Of a stretch of DNA of 64,000 nucleotides, positions 1 to 11,400 are shown one piece after another (the first letter of the stretch is position 1; each line of letters opens with the position of its first letter). A model generated the notes under the pieces. That model had not been told where the DNA came from. It saw only the letters and a list, made by a program, of their open reading frames with translations, and did not search any database. The translations under genes and the position numbers were made by a program. The DNA comes from Chlorops oryzae. Lineage: Eukaryota; Arthropoda; Insecta; Diptera; Chloropidae. The stretch covers positions 113,654,286-113,718,285 of the forward strand of contig CM035807.1 of assembly GCA_020466095.1 (NCBI GenBank). The letters are read 5' to 3'.

Positions 1-1
1 A

Positions 2-3000
2 TGCTGGTTCCTTACACTCCAGGCACATCATTTAGGTTTCATGCCAGCTATACAACGTTATCGTCAAAAGGTTCGCGCAATTCGAGAACTTCAGAAGTTA
101 GTCGAAGAAATCGATCGGACAAAGGAACATTGGGTTAATACATCGTATGCCCGTCGGAATAAACAATTTCGTGAACGTTGGTCGAAGCAATTGAGAAAAC
201 TAAACAGGTGCGTATTTCCAAGGGGGCAGATGGAGTACAGAAACAGAATAAGGATCATCTCATTGATTCAGATTCAATGAGCTAATCTTCGAACCATTGA
301 TAAAAATTGATTAAATGATAATTTTATGAACTAATAGTGCATTTCCATATGGTGTTTAACTTGCCTTTAAGCGTTTAGGGCCCTAAACGAGGTGTTAAAC
401 TCGTGTTTTGCCGTACAAAAGTTAAACGCGATAACGAAGTGTTTATCTCTTTAACACCTCATAAACACTTTCATCGATAGGAAAAAAATCGATTTTTCGT
501 ATCGGATTTTCATGCATATCTAACTGTCATAAGAAAATCAAAACAAAAAACAAAAAAATGTTGCCAAAAGCAAAACTAAAAATTCCCTACAAACTACAAA
601 AAATTCCCTAAATTTTTTTACACACGGAAAAATTCGAAAAAAATGTATAATATGGGCAAGGCATAATCTTGTATTGTATGATTCTTGGTAGAGTATCGAT
701 GCTGAACGATAGTTTTTACCAAAAATAATAAAATTAAGGTTATGGGCCATGTCACAGAAATCGATTTCATAACCGTGTAAAAATTATAATCCTCCTAAAT
801 TCTTTCAGATATAGTTTTTTCTGGGTTTTCCACTTCCAACTCCACGAGACGTCACGTTTATTTTGTCGTTTTTATTGATCGACAAGAAACTATATTCAAA
901 ATATCCCTTAATATTTTAGAATATACCACGAATTCCCTACATTTTGCCGAATTTAATAATTCTGTCCCTCTTTCCCTTCAAGTGATTTTCCTACAAATGG
1001 CAACACTGCTTGCAATTGTAAATAAACAAACAGCTGTGAAACTTAAACACCTCGCATACGTGGAACCGCTCGAAGTGTTTAGCTAAACATCTTAGAGTTA
1101 AACACCATATAGAAACGCGCTATAACAATTTTCTTTCTTTTTATTAGATCGAAACTATGCAGCGAAATATGTCTACTTGATCCGAAATTGCTTAGCTCAT
1201 GTATGCTTTTCTATTCGACTGTATGTGAATATTTATTATATCAAATGGAAGGACGTCCGATCGAAGGACCCTTCATATCAAAAGTACCAAATTGTCAACA
1301 ATTGAGAGCGACTGGTTCATTTTCGGCACTGCCGGAATGGTATGTAGACGATATTGCCGAATTCATACTATTTGCGATGCAGCATGCATTAAACGATGTG
1401 CGCAATACCATCGATCATTCGATTTTGACATGGCTATTGACGTCAGTTTGTGCGCCACATATTATTAAGAATCCTTATGTTACTGCCAAATTAGTCGAGG
1501 TCTTATTTGTGTTCTCTTTGGGACCGCCCAATCCGCTCAACTCGATGGTAAGTTTTTCATTTTTCAAATAAAAAACTTTAAAGGTAATCACAATTTTTCA
1601 CACGCTTTCCTGATTAGATGTGGAACCATGAATTAGCGCAAACGGTTTTGTGTGGCGCTTTAATGAAATTCTATGTCGACATTGAAACGACTGGACAAAG
1701 TACTGAATTTTATGATAAATTTACCATACGGTATGTTTGATATACTTTTTTTTTTTATTCCATCCACTTTTGCTTGTAAAAAAAAACCGAAAAATAATAT
1801 TGAATTTTCTTTCAGCTATCATATAAGTCATCTATTTAGATCTATGTGGGAAAGTCCTGTTCATCGGCAGGTTATGATAACTGAATCGAAATCAGGAAAT
1901 CAATTCGTTAAATTCATAAATATGCTAATGAACGATACAACATTCCTACTAGATGAATGCCTAGAAAATTTGAAACGTATACATCAAACTCAGGTGAGAA
2001 ACTGTTATACGCAAATAAAAAACTGTTATACGCAAATAAAAAACTTTATACGCAAATAAAACTGTTATACGCAAATGAAAAACTGTTATACGCAAATGAA
2101 AAACTGTTATACAAATTGGAAATTTTTTGCAGACTTTAATGGCAAATGAAGCAGCCTGGGCCGAATTGGGCACTGAACAGCAACAAAGTCGTCTATCACA
2201 ATTGTCCACTGATGAGCGACAATGTCGTTCTTATCTGACGCTAGCAAGGGAAACAGTTGAAATGTTCCACTATTTAACGGTAAAGAATAACAAAAGAAAA
2301 AACTACAAAAATTATAGAATTTATCTAACAGTTTTTTTTTTTTTGCTTTTTAAATTTCTTCAGAATGACATAAAAGAGCCATTTATGCGCGATGAAATAG
2401 TGGATCGTTTGAGCTCAATGTTAAATTTCAATTTACAACAATTGTGTGGTCCTAAATGCAACGATTTGAAAGTTCGAGCGCCGGCTAAATATGGCTGGGA
2501 GCCAAGACGTTTGCTGGGTCAAATTTTCGATATATATCTACATTTGGACTGTGATAGATTCGCGCAAGCACTGGCTGCCGACGAACGTTCGTTCCATAAG
2601 CATATGTGCGATGATGCAGCTTCTCGTATACAACGTTTGGGTATGCGTTCGGCCATTGAAGTCGAAAAATTCCGTTCGCTTATAAATCGTGCACATGAGA
2701 TATATGGTGAGAAGGGATTTCGAATGTATTGATATGTGTATTTATTACACATGTTTTTTTTTTTTCTATTGCAGTTGCTAATCAACAGTCGGAAGATGAA
2801 TGCGCCGATGCTCCGGATGAATTCAAAGATCCACTCATGGATACACTTATGTCAGATCCAGTTGTACTGCCATCTGGTACAGTAATGGATCGTGCGATTA
2901 TAACACGCCATTTGCTAAATAGTAACACCGATCCGTTCAATCGCCAACCTTTGACTGAAGATATGCTCGTGCCAAATATTGAACTGAAAGAACGCATTGA

Positions 3001-3073
3001 TGCATGGCGCAAGGAACAACGATTCAAGAGGCAACAAGAAGAAAACGTTAGCCTTAACGATAAGAGTAGTTAA
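2..3073 (+). CDS. Ube4B: Ubiquitin conjugation factor E4 B (Ufd2-type U-box E3/E4), 5' partial
   Basis: This is the C-terminal 561 residues of the E4 enzyme that lengthens ubiquitin chains on already tagged substrates and works with Cdc48/p97. Seven exons can be joined: 2-207, 1148-1547, 1618-1730, 1816-1993, 2133-2279, 2364-2706 and 2775-3073. All introns are GT-AG, and the lengths sum to 1686 nt (562 codons with stop) with no phase break. The first six exons encode the Ufd2 core of helical repeats; recognisable blocks are [17 protein letters not shown] in exon 2 and [13 protein letters not shown] in exon 6. The last exon holds the U-box, starting [21 protein letters not shown], with the DPFNRQPL segment that replaces RING zinc ligands by hydrogen bonds. 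The N-terminus lies outside the window. Tor converges on it from the other strand. Confidence 0.95.
335..1122. mobile_element. Foldback-like MITE in Ube4B intron 1
   Basis: The first Ube4B intron contains inverted termini of about 27 bp (335-361 and 1096-1122, about 23 matches) flanked by TAA on both sides (332-334, 1123-1125). A three-base TAA duplication would fit a PIF/Harbinger-type element, which is only a suggestion. The inside is rich in smaller inverted repeats, including an 18-bp perfect palindrome at 372-389 (CGTTTAGGGCCCTAAACG) and copies of a GAGGTGTTAAAC motif in both orientations. No transposase is visible. Confidence 0.6.
1997..2115 (+). repeat. 20-bp minisatellite filling Ube4B intron 4
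   Basis: About six copies of a unit close to AACTGTTATACGCAAATAAA run from three bases after the splice donor almost to the acceptor tract. The 139-bp intron is essentially made of this repeat. Unit differences are small (AAATAAA versus AAATGAA), so the expansion looks recent. Confidence 0.85.
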
Positions 3074-3271
3074 ATTTTAAACCATTTAAAGTAAGTGTAC
3101 TCGAACTTTTGTTCGATTTGATTTAAAATTATTATTTTTATTTTTTGGTTTTTTTTTAAATATTTTTTTTTTTTTTATAAGATTAAAGCAAGTGAATTCA
3201 GAACTTTAGGTTAAAATTTAATTTAAACACCAACTGATGTGTACATACATAGTTTAGTACATGCATATATT

Positions 3272-3302
<31 letters not shown>

Positions 3303-3760
3303 TATATAAATATAAACATATATAATTTCGCAATAATTTTCAATTTACCTAAAAATGTTCTTTTTTATATTTTCTTTTCAACTGTGTTAGAAATACTCTG
3401 TTTCGCTATACCTAATTAAAGTTTAAAACTTTGACCCATTGTGGTTTATAATGATTTGGATCTTTTTTATATTATTAAATTAAGTAATTAAAATTAATGC
3501 TATAATTTTTAAGTCGTATTTTCAATACTTTTGGTTTTAAAGCTCAAGTTCTGTTGAATAAAAACCTAATGCGTATATTCGATATCAATATAATTTGAGT
3601 GCATAAATAAACTGGAAAATCGTTTGGAATGACGGAGAAAAAATGTTAAGAAGGGACAAGTAGAAGTAGAAGACATTTAGTCATGAGTGGATGAAGTGAC
3701 GAGAATTTGGTTGCGTTGTTTGCGACGACAAGAAAATGTTTCGGGAAGTGTACCTAAGGT
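3074..3760. other. Ube4B 3' flank
   Basis: The stretch is A+T-rich and holds the Ube4B 3' UTR, a TA dinucleotide run at about 3265-3307, and possible AATAAA signals near 3555 and 3607. I see no gene. Confidence 0.5.
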
Positions 3761-4140
3761 AAGCTTTACACAGCAATCGTCAGGCCCGCACTCTTATACG
3801 CGTTAGACCATTTAAAATACGTAAGAGAGCTAACGATGCCGTCGGGTGTGATCAAACTTGATCACATTAAGAGCAAACATATCCAAGGCAGCTTATTCAT
3901 GCATAAGTCCATCATCCGAAGCGCTTAAAGTTAGGCAGATGCGATGATATTGCCATGTTTAAAGGCGACCACTGGGGAACTCCGCAAAAAAGGCAATATC
4001 CACCACGGTTCCAGCAAACGGACGGAGGGCAGGCAGAACGCAAAATACCTGGATCGGTCAGATGGAAAAATATCAGCAAAAGATGGGTCACATCGATGAC
4101 ATTATCCAGTATCAGCATGCCTGCAGAAGGGTGCTGAGCA
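3761..4140 (+). mobile_element. Decayed LINE fragment (C-terminal reverse transcriptase region)
   Basis: One frame from 3761 reads KLYTAIVRPALLYA, followed after an apparent internal deletion by SGVIKLDHIKSKHIQGSLF and then a stop. This matches the order of blocks in the C-terminal part of many non-LTR reverse transcriptases (a VRP-LLY block, then G-LDRIRN-IRGSL). A shifted frame further on gives a remnant of the GRPK-RW block. Stops and frameshifts show it is dead. Confidence 0.65.
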
Positions 4141-4377
4141 TTCATTCCCATACCTCAGGAGGAGTGTGAGTGAATCCGAAAAGGGGTAAACACGGGCTAA
4201 GAACAAGAATTTTATGCTATTTTCGTGATCAGCGCCCTCAAATTTGTTTAAAAATTGTGTTCCGGAGATGGCTATTTGTGCGCACACAGATTTCGCTTAT
4301 AATTCTCATTTTGTTTATCATTTGGGTTGCGTATAAGGTGTAACAATTTTGACTGTTTTTGGGGACTTCGAATCGGA

Positions 4378-4715
4378 GTTGCGCGGCGTTTTAAAAAAAT
4401 GACGATTTCAATAATATCGACGGAAATTAGTATCGATACATATATCGATATAATGATATATATAGATAATATCGATAAACATGCCGATAATATCGATAAA
4501 TATATGGATATATGTCGAAAAATATATCGATATACAGTTGCGCGGCGTTTTAAAAAATTACGATATTCAATAATATCGACGGAAATTATATATCGATAAA
4601 TATATCAATATATCGATAAATATATTGATTAATATATCGATAAATATCGATAATATCGATAAATATATGGATATATGTCGAAAAATATATCGATATACAA
4701 TTTCGATAAATAATC
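4378..4715. repeat. Two 160-bp tandem units rich in TATCGATA
   Basis: Two copies about 160 bp apart begin with GTTGCGCGGCGTTTTAAAAA (4378 and 4538) and continue with clusters of ATATCGATA words. The blocks at 4467-4535 and 4640-4700 are also near-identical. TATCGATA is the core of the Drosophila DREF/BEAF site, but here it looks like part of a simple repeat. Confidence 0.75.
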
Positions 4716-5487
4716 GATCAGCGACCGTAACGGTTATAACGTTTATCCGTAAACGTCTCTAAGTTACGGGTTTTTAGGGCCGTTAATTTTTTTTTCCGTC
4801 CAAAAATAACCGTTACTCTCGCCTGTTTATTTTTTCAGTCAATAACCGTTACACATTCGTTTTATTTTCTCGAAGATAACGTTATCAGATTTTATTTTTT
4901 CGTCGAAAAAAAACAAATCCTCATCAGCTCTGCATATTCGTTCTTCGTAATTGTATTTTCTATCGAATTGATAAAATATCCTATGGGACATCTTGAAGTT
5001 TAAAATTTGCTGTGCCACGCCCATTTCTGACGCGTATTTCCAAGTCAATGAAAGGCCAGGCGTTAGGACAAACAATTCAATTTTAAACATCATATCGAAG
5101 AATACTCATTCAAAGACAGAGCTTTGCGCAACCATAAGAATTAGTATCAGGCTGAAAAGAAATACATTTGATTGAATACATACCTACCTATCACGCAATT
5201 TATGAAATCAACTTTAGACCATTTTAAAGACATTTCGAAAACTTTATTAGCTAATACACTTACTTAGTTAAATTATTGTGGTTAACTTAATTAAAAATAT
5301 TCGCTTAAAATATATGAAAAAAAAACCCCCCTAGATGCGCTCACACCCCGCGAAATTCCATTTGGTTCTTAGTTTTTGTCGGCAATATTAAAAAAAATAA
5401 AAAAATATGACCACCAATCTTATTCTTATCGTGGCATATTAAATCATACGATAGATAGGTTGAATCATCAATTCGATTGGAATACTT
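4716..5487. other. Tor 3' flank
   Basis: This A+T-rich stretch includes the likely Tor 3' UTR. A polyadenylation signal AATAAA lies on the minus strand at 5243-5248, about 240 nt after the Tor stop. No other gene is visible. Confidence 0.45.
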
Positions 5488-8400
5488 TTACCAAAAGGGA
5501 CACCATCCAATGTAGCATTGACAAAGATTCTCATTGTTCGTTGCTTGTTGTATAAGTAAATCGACCTGTTGCGGAACAGTAACACTGCTTTGGGTATGGA
5601 AATCAGTGCCGTTAAGTTTTCTCTTAACACGTTTTATGACCTTGCTTGCTTTGCTATTCGTTATATCGGAGTTATTTCCTAAGCCAGTTGCCGCTGCCGC
5701 TGCCAACTGAATACCATCGAACATCATTTTTGACTTGGAAATTGTATTACTATGAAGAATAGATTCTTCAAGCGAATTGCTCAAGCTACCGCCAGCTCCA
5801 TTGCCGCCAATTCCAGAACCCGTTGGATCGTTTGTCTTCGAGCGATGATTCTTATCGGTTGCGTCTAATAAACGCCAATTTAGAAGCGGATCATAGACAA
5901 AAGCTTCAAGCACTGCCATCAATGAGTCTTTATTCCGACGAAGTACAACCATAACACTCTCACAAGTCCGACGATATGTACCCTCGATGCCAGTTACTTC
6001 CATTGCTTTGATTAGCATGCGCGTCAGACGGAACGGTATCTTTTCGGGGAACTTCTCGCGTGTCATTGCAACCTCAAAGCAATCACCGAAATCAATATGT
6101 AAAATTTTACCGCTCATACGATCTAACATAAGATTAGATGGATGACGATCGCCAAGACCCAATATGTAGCCAACCATTGACATAACTGCAAGTGAGCGGG
6201 TGTAATTGGTACGCCTTTCGAACCACACCTCCGACGATGGTGATTTCAACCATAAAAGTCGTGCCAGATCATCGCCTTTGGTCTGTGCAAGTGCATATTC
6301 AAATACCTCGACCTTCTGCATTAACGTCAGATGATCATAGTCCGGGGCGAAGGATAACATCGTTCGATGTTCATGATTCAATGGTACCTTCTTCTTATCA
6401 CGATAATCACGTATAAGTGTATGCAATGTATCACAGTGCGGAACCCAGCCAATTAAACCCGAATTGGTGCTAAGCGGTATAACCGCATAACGTTGAATAG
6501 CCAGATTTCGTCGGAAGGTATCGGGATCATCTAGCAATAAAGTATTTACGAGCGAAAAGAGTTGCATAACTCGTTCGTCCTGCCGTAAATCTTCATGTCC
6601 TTTCAATAGATACATATAGTCTTTGCCATTCGAGCCGCGTATGCATAATTTTCGTGGCCTCTGCTTCGATGTGATCACCTGCAAATTCGTTTTGATGAAA
6701 CTAATGCGTATTAGTTCTTGTCCAGGATTATATGAGCCCGGAACGGCAAGCTCAAGATTTTTGCATGTCAACAATTTGGGTGAAACATAAGGTAATTCTA
6801 ATGATGTTAGCTGTGGCAATTGACGTGAGATTTTCTGGAAAACATGATAGTATATATCCCAAGCCCGATCAAGATCCCCGAGTTTCGATGATGTTTTATA
6901 ACGTTGCGTCCATTCGTATGCTTCGGTTAATTCACGGCCATAAGCTTGCGAAAAAGATGTTTCTTTCAATGTCTGCGGTCCACGATCCAGCATTGCATGC
7001 AATGGTTCAAGTATTTCAAACATCCCCTTTACATTTCGATCACCAAAATATAATCGGGAAGCCTCTTCCAAACCTTCGTGCCACTGTTCATGCCACAGTA
7101 TAGCCACGCGTATAAGTTCCTCGCTACACAGGACCGCTTGTTCGACCAGTGTTGGCGAATGTTTTCGCATCGAATCAAGTATTTTGAATGCAGCATTTTT
7201 TCTCGCTACCGATGCAGATTTCGATGCCACCGAGAGTGGATAGACCAAAGCTTGTGGATGATATTTTCCTATATCGATAAGAAGCTGATGTATCAATTGT
7301 CCCACCAAATTTCTATGTGTATCGATGCGTGCTATCAATTGTGGTATAACCTGCAGCCATGTATTAATTTCCAACATTTTCAATCCTGACATTAGCGCCT
7401 CATACACTTCCGAGTGATGACCATAGTCAAACCAGAGTGTCAGCAAACGTAATGTATCCTGCAATGAATTTCCACGGATCAGACTTATCGAACGGAAGAA
7501 ACCATGTACGGCTGGCACTGCATACTGCTCGATAATCATTTTCTCACGTTGCAATTGAGCTTCACCGGCCAAACTATTATTATCGGATGATTGCTTTTGT
7601 GCCTGGACGACTTTGAAATTCATGTAGGCCAATAGATGCCATGCCTTATACCAATTCGGATCGTAGTCAGTTGCTTTTTCGAAGCATTCCAAAGCACCTT
7701 GTACAGCTTCGGGATCCAGAGCTTTTAAAAGACTATCTTGCCAAATGGCCAAGCGTAGATAACAGCGTGCAAGTAGACGATGATCATCCGGTTTTATATC
7801 ATCAGGCATTAGACAATTCAATTTGGCGCTGTAAGCATCAACGAAATGACTTAATTGCTCATAAGCACCCTGCATATTATCCGATGCAGCCATATGCTTC
7901 GTATAGGCATAAGTAACTTTCGGCTGATTATATGGTAGAGGATCATTTGGATGTTCAGTCGGATCAGTTCCGAGCAGCATAACTAAAGTCTTATGCGATG
8001 AGACCAGCGAACCCGATTTACGACATAGACTAGCATATTTCAACCAGGTGTGAACATCATCGTGTGGACCCAATACCAACGAGTGCACCTGTATAACACG
8101 ACGCCAGTCTTCCACTAAACGTTGACCACCCTGAAGACGTTTCCACCACATTTTCTTGAGCGGTTCACGTCGTTCGGCTATTAGCTTATATTGTATAACT
8201 TCTTCGAGCTCGGCTAACATTTGAACACATACCATTGCACCATAGGCGCGCTCATACGATTCACCAGCCATTGAAGTTAATTCCGTGTCGAGAAGGTCAC
8301 GTGTTTCATCGATAAGTTGTTGTGCCTTTTCGAACTCGCCCAAATGCACAGACAGGACCGCACGATAGAAACTGCCATCTTGCGTATCTTCCGGTATGCA

Positions 8401-11400
8401 TTTTACATATTCTTGCAGTGCTTCCCAGTCCTGTAAGCCCCAAGCAGCTACCGATGCCAGTGGTCCGGCACGTGATTTAGCTTCATTGGATAGCGAGTCC
8501 CATTCATCTTTGGCAAGAGTACTCAAGTCGGACCATTCTCCGAGCGCTTCCAAACACCGCATGTAACCCAAACAGGATTCGAGATCATTATGGTCGGCCG
8601 ACCAGTTTTGCTTATAGTGCTCAAGTGCCTGATCATAGTTATGCAGCTTCTCGTACCAACGTCCTTGTACCTTAAACTCGTTAGCTGTATTCCGATATGT
8701 TGTTAGCAATCCTTCTGCCGCCTCCTTTTGCTGAAGTTTATTATTTATCAATATAAGTGATTCAAAGACATGCGGATCTTTGTGGGTCATAAATTCTTCT
8801 TCCTTATAGCGTAAAGCTTTGGCGTAAGCTCGGCAGGCCATTGCACGCGAACCGAGTAACTTCGTTTCGATTGGCAGTGGATCCTTATCGCAATGTTCCA
8901 TGAATTCGGCTAAATTTAATATCGTCTGCGTTATCTCGGGCATATCTGTGACCTGTAATGCCTGTTTAAGCGAACATGTCAAATCTTTTTTATCATCCTC
9001 CGATAGCTCGGTCCAGCATGAAATGAATGCGGCATTGAAAAGGTCACGCAATAGTTTATCGTAATCCTGTGCGAGGACACTGCAAGCACGCAACGAATGC
9101 GAACGCGATTGTTTAAGCAAACCAATTGACAAACGTTTCAACCATTCAACCCAATCGTCTTTCGAGACACGTCTTGTCACCTGCCAGGCTGCACGTAAAT
9201 CCGCTCTTGAAACTAAAAATTTCTTAGCAGCAGTATTAACATCGGAAACATTGCTCTCGAAACTCTTGAATTTCGCCTGACGCATATGGAATTCATCGTC
9301 CAGGCACATTGTTGTATTGCTCTGTATTTTCGTAAGTAATTTCTCATATTTTGAATTGACAATACGATGCTTGGCTATAATGCGATTCACCAATGGCGCA
9401 AAGACCAAATATTTTTTACCCAATTGAATGACCAAAGAACAGAGCGTTGACATTGCCTGTTCACGTAACTCTGGCGCCGCCGAGTCGAGCGTCCGCACCA
9501 ACGGGTGTATAATGCGCGATGAGAAATCCGTAAAGTCTAAAATCCAAGCGAGATTATCGATGGTCTCTAGAGCGGCCAGCGAAACCTGTTGTGGAACATA
9601 CGAATCGAATAGTTTTACAATCGGAGGCAAAATCAAATGTAGATAATCGTCCAATGTATTGCCGAACTTCTGCAGTGCCAGGAGTAAACGTTTCGTGACT
9701 ATACGATTATTTGAATTGTCATGCAGCAGTACGCGTAAGATTTGTGGTATCAATTTTGAGAGATAATTACGAAATTCCGCACCCAGAGCTATTGCAATCT
9801 GTTCAATTAGATTTATTAACGTCAGCTGCAGTGGTGAGTTAACCGTCCAGAATTCTTTGATCAGCTCGAATATATCATTCATATAGGCGATAACGTGTTG
9901 TTTTACAATTTCGACTAATGTCGCCAATTGTTGAAAGAGAAATTCTCGTAGATTAATATCAGCTGTGCGAATATTATCCAAGAGATTTGGTAATACTCTA
10001 CCCAAATAGGGTACACATTTGATGCCCAAACTTTGAAAAATTAACGTTATCGCTTGAACTACAGCTGTATGACGACTGCTCAGTGTCGGATCTCTTAAAA
10101 TGTGTATCAAAGCGGATATAGCAACAGCTGGATAATATTCATCGAGAACATTACTCATGCTGACCAGTAATTCTGCCGTCGATATATCATCGGTTTCGTC
10201 CATTCGAAAGTCGGAATAACTTATTAAGACACTATCCTTTTGACTATCGATTAGACCTTTATTCATTTTATGCTTATACGGATCCATAGCTCCCAGTAAG
10301 CCAAGAACACGTATTGTTTCACGTCTTATCGAACGGCGTTGCTCGGTCTTGAGGAAAGTTATCAATATATCAATCAATGCTGGATATTTAAGATATGGCG
10401 TAACGACACGACCTGTTGCGCTTATTAATTGTCCCAGAGTCCAAAGTGCGACACCACGTTTATCTGGGCTACCAGCATCAGCTAACATTTCCAGCAATAT
10501 CGATAAGAGTTCATCGGCCCAGATTTCCATTTCATTTGAGCCACCATTCACTTCGGCGAGATCGCCTATCGCACGTAGAACATTGAGAACTACTCCGGGA
10601 TTTGATTCAGGTTCACGTAGCTTCGGCACGAGTTTCTCCAATATCGGTTGCATATAGGATGATATCAATCTTGGCGTACTAATGACCAAATGATCTAACA
10701 TCCGTGCACTTTGCTCCTTATTTCGTCCCATTCCAGAATATTCGAATTCGCCCAGCAATTGTATCATGGTTTTTCTCAATTTTGGCATAACATAAGCTGG
10801 ATTAACAAGAGATAATCGTCCGATCGTAACCATTGCGAGTTCACGTATCTCAAAAATCTCATCATTCAACATTATGAATAGAGCACTCAATGATTCTGGC
10901 TGTGCCAATTCAGCGTCAAAAGTCTCATCCAGGGAACGTAAAATTCGTACGCGTACATTGCAATCCATATCGGTAATAGCAACGATCAGAAGACGTTCGA
11001 TCACATGTGAAACAGTCTCTCTCAGTGTTTTCGAATTCTCTGTACTATCTGAAGATTGTACTGCCAGTTTAAGTAAACGTGTACAGGTTTGTACTGCCTC
11101 GATGCGTATATCTTGCTGTTCATGATTTATAAAATAGTCGGCACATCTGTGGAAAAATTGATGGAAATTTGATTTCTTTCGGGCATCGAAGAAACTCTGT
11201 TAAGAAAAAAATCCACCTACCTTTGCACAAAATCCAACATATTCTGTTCTTCGAAATTGAAGGTTCCGAGGGTTTTTAAAGCCAAAACAATTGTCGGCAC
11301 ATCTTGCTGTAGATTAAGTGTGGAATCAAGTGGTATCTGGTTCATAGCAGCATACGGTAAGGCTGCCGGTTTATTCATCAGAACTTGTGAAAGTACACCG

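Noticed and set aside
11147..11220. Alternative acceptor just after the Tor exon 5 donor (AACAG/AGTTTC)
   Set aside because: It leads to a frame with a stop and loses the conserved RCADYF block; the acceptor before 11146 restores both.
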